A stretch of 46,541 bases of DNA, taken from contig NZ_JACDOB010000013.1 in NCBI RefSeq assembly GCF_017656375.1, forward strand, positions 1-46,541. Direction: 5' to 3'. The stretch comes from Thermovirga sp. GTDB taxonomy: Bacteria > Synergistota > Synergistia > Synergistales > Thermovirgaceae. The notes under the pieces were generated by a model that had not been told where the DNA came from, searched no databases, and worked only from the letters and a program-made list of their open reading frames with translations. The translations under genes were made by a program, and so were the position numbers. Position 1 is the stretch's first letter. Every line of letters begins with the position of its first letter. This document shows, piece by piece, positions 1-7,346 of this stretch.

Positions 1-3
1 CCT

Positions 4-91
4 TGGCGGAGGGCGAGGGATTCGAACCCCCGGAAGGTTGCCCTTCAACTGATTTCAAGTCAGCCGCCTTCGACCGCTCGGCCAGCCCTCC
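4..91 (-). tRNA. tRNA-Ser (anticodon UGA)
   Basis: Read on the minus strand, the acceptor arms GGAGGGC (91-85) and GCCCTCC (14-8) pair perfectly. They are followed by discriminator G and an encoded CCA at 6-4. The anticodon is TGA (complement of tca at 55-57), reading UCA serine codons. The length of 88 nt with a long variable arm and the G discriminator are typical of serine tRNA. It is the only minus-strand gene in the window. Confidence 0.96.
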
Positions 92-118
92 GCTCTAACC
101 CATTATACGCGAAAACCT

Positions 119-147
119 ATTATAATAATAAGTGGAGATAATGCCAA
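119..147 (-). promoter_or_regulatory. Promoter for tRNA-Ser
   Basis: On the minus strand there is a -35 box TTGGCA (complement of 142-147), a 17-base spacer and a perfect -10 TATAAT (complement of 119-124). Transcription would start near 112, about 20 bases before the tRNA. A second TATAAT lies at 107-102 on the same strand without a good -35. The element shares the short divergent gap with the gene starting at 181. Confidence 0.6.
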
Positions 148-180
148 CCTCCAGAATGAAAATTAGAAAGGGTGAAAATA

Positions 181-570
181 ATGTATAGAAAATTGATGTA
201 TATTTGTGCAATGAGTTTAGTGCTATTGTTTGTAGCAGGGTCAGCTTTCGCTGCTGGAACTAGTTCTTGCTCAGTGCCTGAAGATATGTCCCTGGTGATA
301 GTATCTGCTAGTTGGGAGTTTGACACCGAAAGGGGTACCATCAACGGTAAGGCAGTAGTGAAAAACATATCCGATAGGGAACTGACTGCTCCTGGGGTGA
401 TAGTAAGTTTTTATGACGTAGAGGGAAAACAGTTGAGCCAGACCCCAATTAGGGGAAATTCGGCTAAGCTGGAACCTGGCAAGATTGCGCAAATAGAGAT
501 AAAGGTTAAGCTAAAAGAACTTCCTCAGACAATAATGCTAGCTCCTTTTGAAGGATTGTGGTCCACTTGA
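181..570 (+). CDS. Small secreted protein, FxLYD-like domain
   Basis: A 129-residue protein beginning with a signal peptide: basic start, hydrophobic core about residues 5-20, and an AFA-type cleavage site near residue 23. The mature part is one small beta-rich domain. Its pattern of an early hydrophobic strand, 'KAVVKNISDRELTAPGVIV' and 'LEPGKIAQIEI' resembles FxLYD/DUF3426-type extracytoplasmic domains (inference from pattern only). I start it at ATG 181 because the ribosome-binding sequence at 167-174 is well spaced for it; GTG 172 would overlap that sequence. A cysteine follows shortly after the predicted cleavage site, but the context is not a clear lipobox. The exact role is unknown. 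Confidence 0.7.
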   Translation: MYRKLMYICAMSLVLLFVAGSAFAAGTSSCSVPEDMSLVIVSASWEFDTERGTINGKAVVKNISDRELTAPGVIVSFYDVEGKQLSQTPIRGNSAKLEPGKIAQIEIKVKLKELPQTIMLAPFEGLWST

Positions 571-655
571 GGTTAGGCTTTTTCCGCGTTGCGGGAAATT
601 TAAACGCTGCATAATTTATATAACTTGTCGTAGGTCGTAGAAAGAGGTGACGATT

Positions 656-1075
656 ATGAACATGGAAGAAATAATAGAGAGCTATGTTTGCAATCCATGC
701 AAAGTTGCAGTAATAGGCGCTTCGCAGAAACAAGATAGACCGGTTTTTGGGGTCATGGAATACCTAAAAGGACAAAATTTTGACCTCTATCCGGTAAATC
801 CTTCAATTGCTGGAGAAGAGGTGCTTGGTTTTTTGTGTTACGCGTCCATAAGCGAAGTTCCTGAGAATGTAGATGTGGTGTGCCTTTTCATATCCCCTAA
901 ACATCAGGGCCCAGTGTTGGAAGAGATAAGGAGACTGCCCTACAAACCGGTAGTATGGATGCAGCCAGGCGCCGAGAACGATGAGGCTGAAAAAAAACTG
1001 ACAGCCGAAGGATATTCGGTTGTTAAGGGTGCCTGTATCATGATGACCCATCAAGTCTACTGTACTGCTGATTAG
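656..1075 (+). CDS. CoA-binding domain protein (YccU type)
   Basis: A 139-residue protein with one CoA-binding Rossmann fold. The N-terminal motif 'VAVIGASQKQDRP' (about residues 17-29) is the family's nucleotide-binding turn, and 'YPVNPS' and 'VVWMQPGAENDEA' are further signatures. These small cytoplasmic proteins resemble the N-terminal part of succinyl-CoA synthetase alpha subunit, but their substrate is usually unknown. ATG 656 is preferred because AGAGGTGA at 643-650 is correctly spaced for it; GTG 647 lies inside that sequence. It precedes the iron-sulfur operon but is separated from it by a promoter-like region. Confidence 0.85.
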   Translation: MNMEEIIESYVCNPCKVAVIGASQKQDRPVFGVMEYLKGQNFDLYPVNPSIAGEEVLGFLCYASISEVPENVDVVCLFISPKHQGPVLEEIRRLPYKPVVWMQPGAENDEAEKKLTAEGYSVVKGACIMMTHQVYCTAD

Positions 1076-1104
1076 ATTTGATGCCCTAAATAGCAGATTG
1101 GGTG

Positions 1105-1133
1105 TTGATATTTCCGGCAGAGGGGTGTAGTAT
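1105..1133 (+). promoter_or_regulatory. Promoter of the iron-sulfur cluster operon
   Basis: A -35 TTGATA (1105-1110), a 17-base spacer and a -10 TAGTAT (1128-1133) give a near-consensus sigma-70 promoter. It is about 50 bases upstream of the desulfurase start, and transcription would begin near 1140. Confidence 0.55.
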
Positions 1134-1134
1134 A

Positions 1135-1166
1135 GCCTAGAAAGTTAGGCCAACCTAATATTAGGC
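1135..1166 (+). promoter_or_regulatory. Candidate operator: nested palindromes
   Basis: Just after the -10 box there are two inverted repeats: GCCTA (1135-1139) with TAGGC (1146-1150), and a perfect 12-base palindrome CCTAATATTAGG (1154-1165). TTAGGC recurs directly at 1145-1150 and 1161-1166. The position over the start site suggests a repressor site, plausibly for an Rrf2/IscR-type regulator since the operon makes iron-sulfur clusters. That identity is inference; no such regulator is encoded in the window. Confidence 0.4.
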
Positions 1167-1183
1167 AATAAGGGGAGATTAAA

Positions 1184-2362
1184 GTGAAACGTAAAGTTTA
1201 CATGGATCATTCGGCTACTACACCTCTCGCTTCTGAAGTATTAGAAGCTATGGAGCCTTATTTGAAGGAAACCTTTGGCAACCCCAACAGCATTCACGCG
1301 TGGGGCAGGGAAGCCAGGAAAGCTGTGAGCGAGGCTAGAAATAAAATAGCCGAACTTATCAATGGGGAAGCGAGGGAAATAATAATAACAGGTGGAGGCA
1401 GCGAAGCTGACAACCTGGCCATTAAGGGGTCAGCTTTTGCGTTGCAAGACAAAGGGAGACACATTATAACCTCCGCGATAGAGCACCACGCTGTGCTGGA
1501 TACCTGCGATTGGCTGCAGAAAATGGGTTTTGAGGTTACAGTCCTTCCCGTGGATTCCAACGGAATTGTAGACTTGGAAGAATTGAAACGCTCAATCAGG
1601 AATGACACAATTTTAGTTACCATCATGTACGCCAACAACGAAGTTGGGACCATTCAGCCAGTTAAAGAAATTATAAACATAGCGAAAGAACGAGGTGTCA
1701 GAGTCCATCTAGACGGGGTACAGGCGGTAGGGCATATCCCTGTTGACGTTAAAGAGTTAAACGTAGACCTGATGACCCTCTCGGCCCACAAAATGTATGG
1801 TCCTAAAGGAGTAGGAGCTCTCTACGTTAAGAAGGGGACCAAACTGGTTCCATTGGTTCATGGTGGAGGGCAGGAATATAACCTCCGGTCAGGCACAGAG
1901 AACACAGCTGGGATAGTTGGATTTGGTGCTGCCTCGGAGCTTGCCAAAAGAAGGCTGGAAAACGGGGAGCACCTCAAAGAAGCTCAACTCAGAGACAAGC
2001 TTCTCTCTGGCATAATGAAGAAAATTCCTCATGCCCATATTACGGGGCATCCCACTCAGAGACTCCCTTTCCATGCCAGTGTGTGTTTTGATTTCATAGA
2101 AGGCGAGTCTCTACTCTTGAGGCTTGACGCGGAAGGTATAGGAGCGTCAAGTGGATCGGCTTGTACTTCTGGAAGCCTGGAAGCGAGTCACGTACTGTTG
2201 GCAATGGGAATAAGCCATGAGAGAGCCCATGGGTCTTTGCGGTTGACTCTGGGCAAGGATACTACTGAAGAAGATATAGATTATATCTTAGAGATTCTTC
2301 CTAAGGTAGTTGAAGATTTGAGAGCCCTTTCTCCATTAGGGAAAGATATGAATAAGAGGTGA
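1184..2362 (+). CDS. iscS: Cysteine desulfurase (NifS/IscS family)
   Basis: A 392-residue PLP enzyme that converts cysteine to alanine and passes the sulfur to a scaffold protein. Visible: the pyridoxal lysine in 'SAHKMYGPKG' (K203), the persulfide cysteine in 'SSGSACTSGS' (C327), the His pair in 'AIEHHAV' (about 101-102) and 'RSGTEN' (about 235-240). The length is normal for the family. It starts with GTG at 1184 after AGGGGAG. The U-type scaffold gene begins right after the stop, so sulfur is probably handed directly to it. The catalytic loop alone does not separate IscS-like from NifS-like use. Confidence 0.95.
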   Translation: MKRKVYMDHSATTPLASEVLEAMEPYLKETFGNPNSIHAWGREARKAVSEARNKIAELINGEAREIIITGGGSEADNLAIKGSAFALQDKGRHIITSAIEHHAVLDTCDWLQKMGFEVTVLPVDSNGIVDLEELKRSIRNDTILVTIMYANNEVGTIQPVKEIINIAKERGVRVHLDGVQAVGHIPVDVKELNVDLMTLSAHKMYGPKGVGALYVKKGTKLVPLVHGGGQEYNLRSGTENTAGIVGFGAASELAKRRLENGEHLKEAQLRDKLLSGIMKKIPHAHITGHPTQRLPFHASVCFDFIEGESLLLRLDAEGIGASSGSACTSGSLEASHVLLAMGISHERAHGSLRLTLGKDTTEEDIDYILEILPKVVEDLRALSPLGKDMNKR

Positions 2363-2367
2363 AGCAA

Positions 2368-2745
2368 ATGTATTCAGAAAAGGTAATGGAGCTTTTTATG
2401 AACCCTAAAAATGCAGGCAAACTAGAAGATGCTGATGGTATTGGGGAAGTTGGAAACCCTCAGTGTGGAGACATAATGAAAATATATATCAAAGTAGAAA
2501 ATGACGTGATAACAGACATAAAGTTTGAAACTTTTGGATGTGCTTCGGCCATAGCTTCAAGTTCCATGGTAACTGAAATGGTAAAAGGGAAAACCATTGA
2601 TGAAGCTCTTAAGGTCACCAATAAGGATGTTCTTGAGGAGCTTGGTGGCTTGCCGCCCCAGAAGATTCACTGTTCTCTTCTTGCAGAAGAAGGAATAAAA
2701 GCTGCAATAGAAGATTACAGAAAGCGTAAGGAGGGCAAGAAATAA
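2368..2745 (+). CDS. iscU: Iron-sulfur cluster scaffold (NifU-N/IscU)
   Basis: A 125-residue U-type scaffold on which 2Fe-2S and 4Fe-4S clusters are assembled from desulfurase-derived sulfur. All three ligand cysteines are present: 'NPQCGD' (C33, with the conserved Asp at 35), 'FGCASAIASSS' (C58) and 'IHCSLLAEEG' (C102). It contains only the scaffold domain, without the extra NifU C-terminal domains. ATG 2368 is chosen because AGAGG at 2355-2359 is well placed for it. It forms an operon with the desulfurase upstream and the MOSC gene downstream. Confidence 0.94.
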   Translation: MYSEKVMELFMNPKNAGKLEDADGIGEVGNPQCGDIMKIYIKVENDVITDIKFETFGCASAIASSSMVTEMVKGKTIDEALKVTNKDVLEELGGLPPQKIHCSLLAEEGIKAAIEDYRKRKEGKK

Positions 2746-3179
2746 TGGCTGGTGTGGTCGTAGCAGTATGTGTCTCTGAGCGAAAGGGAACTCCCAAGCA
2801 GAATATAGGCGAGGCTTACCTGGAGGAAGGGGTAGGGATACCACAAGATGCCCATGCATCCTTTGGACATCGCCAAATAAGCATGCTTGCTCTTGAAGAC
2901 ATAGAGGAAGCTAAAGTTAAGCTGCCGGAGCTTGAGCCAGGGAGCTTTGCTGAAAACATAACTGTAAAGGATTTTGACTTAAAGAGTTTAGAGATTGGCG
3001 ACCGCGTTCAGGTTGGCAAGGCCATTTTAGAGCTTTCTCAAATAGGTAAGGAGTGCCACACCAAGTGCGCAATTTACCATAAGACAGGAGACTGCATAAT
3101 GCCCACAAGAGGGATTTTTTTCAAGGTTGTTAAAAGTGGCCGTGTGATGGCGGGAGATAGGGTTTTTAAGCTCAACTGA
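2745..3179 (+). CDS. MOSC domain protein
   Basis: A 144-residue single MOSC domain (the domain named after molybdenum cofactor sulfurase C-terminus), thought to bind or transfer sulfur to metal centres. The conserved cysteine region is 'GKECHTKCAIYHKTGDCI' with cysteines at 104, 108 and 117; the N-terminal strand is 'GVVVAVCVSERKGTPK'. Its ATG overlaps the scaffold stop by one base (TAATG), so the two are translationally coupled. This supports a role in sulfur trafficking, though the family is often linked to molybdenum cofactor enzymes and no such gene is in the window. Confidence 0.85.
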   Translation: MAGVVVAVCVSERKGTPKQNIGEAYLEEGVGIPQDAHASFGHRQISMLALEDIEEAKVKLPELEPGSFAENITVKDFDLKSLEIGDRVQVGKAILELSQIGKECHTKCAIYHKTGDCIMPTRGIFFKVVKSGRVMAGDRVFKLN

Positions 3180-3213
3180 GATGGTTTTCTTAGTTTAAAT
3201 AAATAAATTTAAA

Positions 3214-3254
3214 GCGGGGTGGCAGTTTAGCTGTCCGCCCCGTTTTTATTTTTA
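3214..3254 (+). terminator. Rho-independent terminator after the iron-sulfur operon
   Basis: A GC-rich hairpin (left arm from about 3214 GCGGGGTGGCAG, right arm CTGTCCGCCCCG to 3242) is followed by a T-rich run (3243-3253). It separates the iron-sulfur operon from the thioesterase gene. Confidence 0.85.
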
Positions 3255-3307
3255 CACTTCATGAATTATAATCAAAGAGCTTATGGTTAATGTAAGGGGG
3301 TAAGCAA

Positions 3308-3715
3308 TTGAAAGCTATAGAGACAAGAATCCGCGTCAGGTATGGTGAAACAGACCAGATGGGGATTGCCTTTTATGCCAATTATCTATCGTGGTTTGAG
3401 GTTGGTAGGACTGAGTTCTGTAGGGCCCTTTCTCGACCATACAGGAGCTGGGAAGAGAAAGGGATAATATTGCCAGCAGTAGAGTCCTATGTGAGATACA
3501 AACATCCATTGCGTTATGATGACGTGGCCATAATTAAGACGAGCGTTCAGGAGGTGAAGCCTTATTCTGTAACTTTCTCTTACGAGGTCTCGCTAGAGGA
3601 GAGTGGGAGACTTGCTGCTGAAGGGTGGACCAGGCATGCTTTTTGTGACCCCTCGGGGAAACTTATGAAAGAGCCTGAACCTTTCTACAGCTGGATAAAG
3701 GAACAGTTGGAATAA
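3308..3715 (+). CDS. ybgC: Acyl-CoA thioesterase, YbgC/4HBT family
   Basis: A 135-residue hot-dog-fold thioesterase hydrolysing acyl-CoA. The family signature runs 'RYGETDQMGIAFYANYLSWF' (residues 11-30) with the catalytic Asp at 16, followed by 'EVGRTEF'. It starts at TTG 3308 after TAAGGGGG. A TATAAT at 3267-3272 may be its -10 box, but I see no convincing -35. It lies 24 bases ahead of iorA and may be co-transcribed with it, which would fit removal of acyl-CoA made during amino-acid fermentation (inference). It is not next to tol-pal genes, the usual proteobacterial setting. Confidence 0.9.
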   Translation: MKAIETRIRVRYGETDQMGIAFYANYLSWFEVGRTEFCRALSRPYRSWEEKGIILPAVESYVRYKHPLRYDDVAIIKTSVQEVKPYSVTFSYEVSLEESGRLAAEGWTRHAFCDPSGKLMKEPEPFYSWIKEQLE

Positions 3716-3739
3716 AGAAGAATAAAGAGGTGATTCCGT

Positions 3740-5599
3740 GTGGGCAAGAAAATGATATTGTTAGGAAATGAGGCCATAGCCCGCGGAATAGTCGAAGCGG
3801 GATGCGAAGTGGCCTGCGCTTATCCAGGCACTCCCTCTTCGGAGATTCTGCCAGCAGTTGCAAAATGGGCTGACGAACTGGAAACAAAGACGGTTGTCGA
3901 GTGGGGAGCCAACGAGAAAGTAGCCTTTGAGATGGCAGCTGCGGCATCCTTCGCTGGAAAAAGGACTTGCGCCGTTATGAAACAGGTAGGGCTCAACGTG
4001 GCGGCCGATCCATTCATGAGCGTCGCTCATTTTCAGTTGAAGGGAGGCTTTCTTCTGGTAGTCGCAGATGATCCAGGTCCCCACAGCTCACAGACAGAGC
4101 AGGATAGCAGGTTCTTTGCCATGTTTGCCAAGGTCCCTTGTTTCGACCCTTCCACTGCGGCAGAAGCCAAAGAGATGGTTTTCGACGCTTACGACCTTTC
4201 AGAGAGGCATGGAATAGTAACGATGTTGCGTCCTTCTGTGAGAGTCGACCACTGTAGGCAGGATGTTGAATTGCTGGATGTGCTCCCTATTGAACGTCCA
4301 GCTTCGTTCGAGAAGGATGTCAAAAGATGGGTTTGTCTGCCTGCTCATGTGAAGATAAACCATCCTCTGCTCAATAAGAAAAATGACGCCATAAGGGAAG
4401 AGTTCGAAAAAGACTTTTCTAAATACAACTACGAAGTGCCTGCTGAAGGGAAAGCTAGCCTAGGTATCATAGCAGGGGGCATATCTTTTGCCGTTGTAAT
4501 GGATCTTTTAACATCCATGGGGCGCAAGGATGTTTCTGTCCTTAAGATAGGAACCCCCTATCCCCTTCCAACTAAGCTGGTAGGTGATTTTATTGCAAAG
4601 CACGATAAAGTCTTGGTGTTAGAGGAAACCTATCCAGTGATAGAGACGCAGATAATTGACAGGAGCAAGGTCTTGGGAAGGCTGAACGGATGGGTTCCAA
4701 GGGCAGGGGAATTACTGCCTGAGGTAGTGGAGGAGGTAATCTTAAAGGCCTTAGGAGAAGAAGTTGTTTCATCCTCGGAGGAGGAATACCTAAAGAAGGC
4801 TTTGGAGGAGCTCAAGATAGCGCCTCGTAAACCTATGCTCTGTCCTGGTTGTCCCCACAGGGCGAGCTTTTTCTCCATAAAACAGGCCCTACCTAACGCT
4901 ATTTATCCCTCTGATATAGGTTGTTATACGCTGGGAGTTAACCAAAAGACAGTGGATGCGGTTATAGATATGGGCGCCTCCATAACTCAGTCTTCTGGCT
5001 TTTATTTAGCCCACAAGGTTGATGGTGCAGAAAGGCCCATAGTTGCCACCATAGGTGACTCTACGTTCTTCCATATGGGCTTGCCGGGTCTCGCCAGCGC
5101 GGTGTACAACAAGCATGCATTTGTGCTAGCCATATTGGATAACAGCATTACCGCGATGACTGGCGGGCAGTCCCACCCAGGAGTTGGAGAGAAGCTACGG
5201 AAAGAAGACGAAGGCAGGCGAGTGGACCTGGAGGGCGCTGTGCGTGGATGCGGAGTGAAATGGATTAAAACCGTGGAGGCTTACGACGTAAGAGAAAACA
5301 AAGATTTGGTCAAGGAAGCTTGGGAATATGCAAAGGCAAATAAGGAGCCTGCAGTTTTAATATTCAAGCACCCATGCATGCTGCTTAGAGTAGAGCAGGA
5401 CAAAATTCCTGTAAAAGTGGACCAAGATAAGTGTATAGGATGCAAGTTCTGCATTGACTTCTTCAACTGCCCAGGTTTGGTCTTTGATGAGGAGAAAAAG
5501 AAGGCGTATATCGACGAGAGATTCTGCGTCCAGTGTGGCGTTTGTATAAATGTATGTCCCCATGGAGCTATTCTTGGGTCGAACGGGGAGGAGGCTTAG
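3740..5599 (+). CDS. iorA: Indolepyruvate ferredoxin oxidoreductase, alpha subunit
   Basis: A 619-residue thiamine-diphosphate enzyme that oxidatively decarboxylates aryl 2-oxoacids from aromatic amino acids to aryl-acetyl-CoA, reducing ferredoxin. Order of domains: N-terminal pyrimidine-binding domain ('GNEAIARGIVEAG', 'YPGTPSSEI'), a middle domain, the TPP domain with 'GDSTFFHMG' and 'LDNSITAMTGGQSHPG', and a C-terminal double ferredoxin domain. Cluster ligands are in 'CIGCKFCIDFFNCP' and 'CVQCGVCINVCP'. GTG 3740 follows AAAGAGGTGA. iorB begins directly after the stop, completing the two-subunit enzyme. It is a marker of amino-acid-fermenting anaerobes. Confidence 0.96.
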   Translation: MGKKMILLGNEAIARGIVEAGCEVACAYPGTPSSEILPAVAKWADELETKTVVEWGANEKVAFEMAAAASFAGKRTCAVMKQVGLNVAADPFMSVAHFQLKGGFLLVVADDPGPHSSQTEQDSRFFAMFAKVPCFDPSTAAEAKEMVFDAYDLSERHGIVTMLRPSVRVDHCRQDVELLDVLPIERPASFEKDVKRWVCLPAHVKINHPLLNKKNDAIREEFEKDFSKYNYEVPAEGKASLGIIAGGISFAVVMDLLTSMGRKDVSVLKIGTPYPLPTKLVGDFIAKHDKVLVLEETYPVIETQIIDRSKVLGRLNGWVPRAGELLPEVVEEVILKALGEEVVSSSEEEYLKKALEELKIAPRKPMLCPGCPHRASFFSIKQALPNAIYPSDIGCYTLGVNQKTVDAVIDMGASITQSSGFYLAHKVDGAERPIVATIGDSTFFHMGLPGLASAVYNKHAFVLAILDNSITAMTGGQSHPGVGEKLRKEDEGRRVDLEGAVRGCGVKWIKTVEAYDVRENKDLVKEAWEYAKANKEPAVLIFKHPCMLLRVEQDKIPVKVDQDKCIGCKFCIDFFNCPGLVFDEEKKKAYIDERFCVQCGVCINVCPHGAILGSNGEEA

Positions 5600-5601
5600 C
5601 C

Positions 5602-6159
5602 ATGCAGTACGTTATAGTAGGAATTGGAGGACAGGGGATTTTGTTTTCAAGCCGCGTTCTTGGCCATATAGCCCTCTCTAGGGGGGAAAGGGTAATAGGT
5701 AGTGAAGTTCACGGAATGGCCCAAAGAGGAGGTTCTGTAATAAGCCATTTCAAGATTGGTAAATATTCTAGCCCGTTGGTTAAGGCCAAGGAAGCAGATG
5801 TACTATTGGCCTTTGATCAAAACGAAGCCATAAGGAACCTGCATTTCTTGAAGCGTGGAGGTAAGGCAATAATAAATGTCCACGCCCCAGAGGCCTTTGA
5901 GAACGAGAGCCTAAAGCAGTTCCTCAAAGGAAGGGACATAGAGCTTTACCCTATAAAGGGCTACGAGATACTTAAAGAGCACATGAATGGGAGATTTTTG
6001 TTCCTGAACGTGCTGATTCTTGGTGCAATGTGTGGAGCCGGCATAGGTAACGTGACAATCGACGAAGTCAAAAAAGCCATAGAAGATCTTGCCCCGCCGA
6101 AACATATAGAGGCCAACCTGAAGGTGGTCGATCTGGGGTATGGGGCCATGGCAAAATAA
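5602..6159 (+). CDS. iorB: Indolepyruvate ferredoxin oxidoreductase, beta subunit
   Basis: A 185-residue gamma-type (POR-gamma) subunit that partners IorA. Signatures are 'VGIGGQGILFSSRVLG' near the N-terminus and 'GSEVHGMAQRGGSVISH' in the middle. The chosen ATG 5602 follows GGGAGGAGG and lies 3 bases after the iorA stop; a longer reading from 5533 would start inside the iorA ferredoxin domain and is not needed. A strong terminator follows the stop. Confidence 0.95.
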   Translation: MQYVIVGIGGQGILFSSRVLGHIALSRGERVIGSEVHGMAQRGGSVISHFKIGKYSSPLVKAKEADVLLAFDQNEAIRNLHFLKRGGKAIINVHAPEAFENESLKQFLKGRDIELYPIKGYEILKEHMNGRFLFLNVLILGAMCGAGIGNVTIDEVKKAIEDLAPPKHIEANLKVVDLGYGAMAK

Positions 6160-6174
6160 AAGGACACAAGAATC

Positions 6175-6207
6175 TAGGGGCCCCACAAGGGGCCCTAAAT
6201 TTTTTTT
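6175..6207 (+). terminator. Rho-independent terminator after iorB
   Basis: The arms TAGGGGCCCC (6175-6184) and GGGGCCCTA (6189-6197), with loop ACAA and one bulged G, are followed by eight T residues (6200-6207). This is a textbook terminator for the ybgC-iorAB unit. It lies immediately against, or inside, the start of the next reading frame. Confidence 0.88.
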
Positions 6208-6700
6208 GTCGTTACGCAAAAACAAGGCTTTTTGCCTTTTGGAATTGCTGTTATGTGTTGCCATGTGGTCTATCCTGGCGGGGATAGTCTTTATCACTTT
6301 TGACGAAGGGCTTTTGGGTATCAAAAGCGAAACGCAGATGGTCAAGCCCAGTGTAGCCTTAAGAGAAGCGAAAAATATACAGCGGTGGCTTCAGCGGAAT
6401 ATCATAAAAGCCTGCATGAAAAGAAGGGCCTTTCAGGTAAAGTATTACAGTGGGTACAGGGACTACATTAGAATTCAGTGGTTTGATCCTATAGAGACGG
6501 AAACTTACAGGACCGAAGGCAGATGTTGGGTGGCCTTCGAATCCTCTAAAAACTTTTTTTACAGCTATAACCCTTCCTGGCACACCATGACACCAGCCTT
6601 TACCTTGAAGATAAGAAATGGGAAAAATAAAGGAAGTGTGGTTTCCAGAATATCTGTTTCAGCATATTGCCTGGTGTCCTTGAAGGAGGGGCAAAACTAA
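6206..6700 (+). CDS. Type IV pilin-like (pseudopilin) protein
   Basis: The reading frame holds a prepilin signature: basic leader 'LRKNKA', then F(+1)-C-L-L-E(+5), then a hydrophobic helix 'LLLCVAMWSILAGIVF'. This matches class III signal peptides cut by prepilin peptidase, with Ala instead of the usual Gly at -1. The rest (about 140 residues) is a globular domain with several cysteines and aromatic residues and no family I recognise. I start at TTG 6206, giving a short leader of 164 residues total. An ATG at 6140 gives 186 residues but would read through the terminator hairpin. There is no good ribosome-binding site for either start. No pilus assembly gene is nearby. Confidence 0.6.
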   Translation: MSLRKNKAFCLLELLLCVAMWSILAGIVFITFDEGLLGIKSETQMVKPSVALREAKNIQRWLQRNIIKACMKRRAFQVKYYSGYRDYIRIQWFDPIETETYRTEGRCWVAFESSKNFFYSYNPSWHTMTPAFTLKIRNGKNKGSVVSRISVSAYCLVSLKEGQN

Positions 6701-6704
6701 ATTG

Positions 6705-6733
6705 TTGCGAAGTTTGCTCGTGAAGAGTATAAA
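6705..6733 (+). promoter_or_regulatory. Promoter upstream of lepB
   Basis: A -35 TTGCGA (6705-6710), a 17-base spacer and a -10 TATAAA (6728-6733). It lies about 95 bases before lepB and probably drives the long housekeeping run that follows. Confidence 0.5.
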
Positions 6734-6832
6734 ATGTATTCAGCAATGAGAACTTTAAAACGTTTTGCTTACTTAGGCTTAGGCAAACTTTAAGGGTGAA
6801 GTTAGTTTTTAATTTGATCAGGAGGTAAAAAA

Positions 6833-7345
6833 ATGGCTGCTAAACCGTGGTGGAGAGAGACTATTGAGACAGTTTTATGGGCTTTGGTTTTGGCACTTAT
6901 TTTACGTTATTTTGTAGTACAGGCTTTCTGGATTCCAAGTGGTTCCATGATTCCTACTCTAATTCCTGGGGATAGAGTTTTGGTCTCAAAGTTCTGGTAT
7001 CACTTTCAACCGCCCAAAAGGGGACAAATAATTGTCTTTAAATATCCCCTGGATCCCAAGCGAGATTTTATTAAGAGAGTTATAGGTCTTCCAGGAGAAG
7101 TGGTGAGTATGGAGGAAGGTGTGGTTTATATAGACGGAGAGCCCTTGGCTGAGCCTTATGTAAAAAATCATGATTCCTACAATATGGAGCCGATTAAAGT
7201 CCCAGAAAAATCCTATTTTGTTATGGGAGACAACAGGCCGAATTCTCAGGATAGCCGTTTTTGGGGGTTTGTCCCTAAGGAAAACCTCATAGGTCCGGCA
7301 TTTTTCAGATATTGGCCTTTAAGCAGAATAGGTGGGATTTACTGA
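6833..7345 (+). CDS. lepB: Signal peptidase I
   Basis: A 170-residue membrane-anchored protease that removes signal peptides from exported proteins. One N-terminal membrane segment (about residues 13-33) precedes the catalytic serine in 'PSGSMIPTL' (S38) and the general-base lysine in 'RDFIKRVIGLPGE' (K81). The 'MGDNRPNSQDSRFWG' box (about 131-145) completes the family signature. A strong ribosome-binding site AGGAGG precedes ATG 6833. rbgA begins 2 bases after the stop. Confidence 0.96.
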   Translation: MAAKPWWRETIETVLWALVLALILRYFVVQAFWIPSGSMIPTLIPGDRVLVSKFWYHFQPPKRGQIIVFKYPLDPKRDFIKRVIGLPGEVVSMEEGVVYIDGEPLAEPYVKNHDSYNMEPIKVPEKSYFVMGDNRPNSQDSRFWGFVPKENLIGPAFFRYWPLSRIGGIY

Positions 7346-7346
7346 C

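Noticed and set aside
576-600. Hairpin TTTCCGC/GCGGGAAA after the first small gene
   Set aside because: The stem has a bulge and no T run follows, so it is not a convincing terminator.
5533-5601. Longer iorB start at 5533
   Set aside because: It covers the iorA ferredoxin cysteines in another frame; ATG 5602 with a strong ribosome-binding site is the normal N-terminus.
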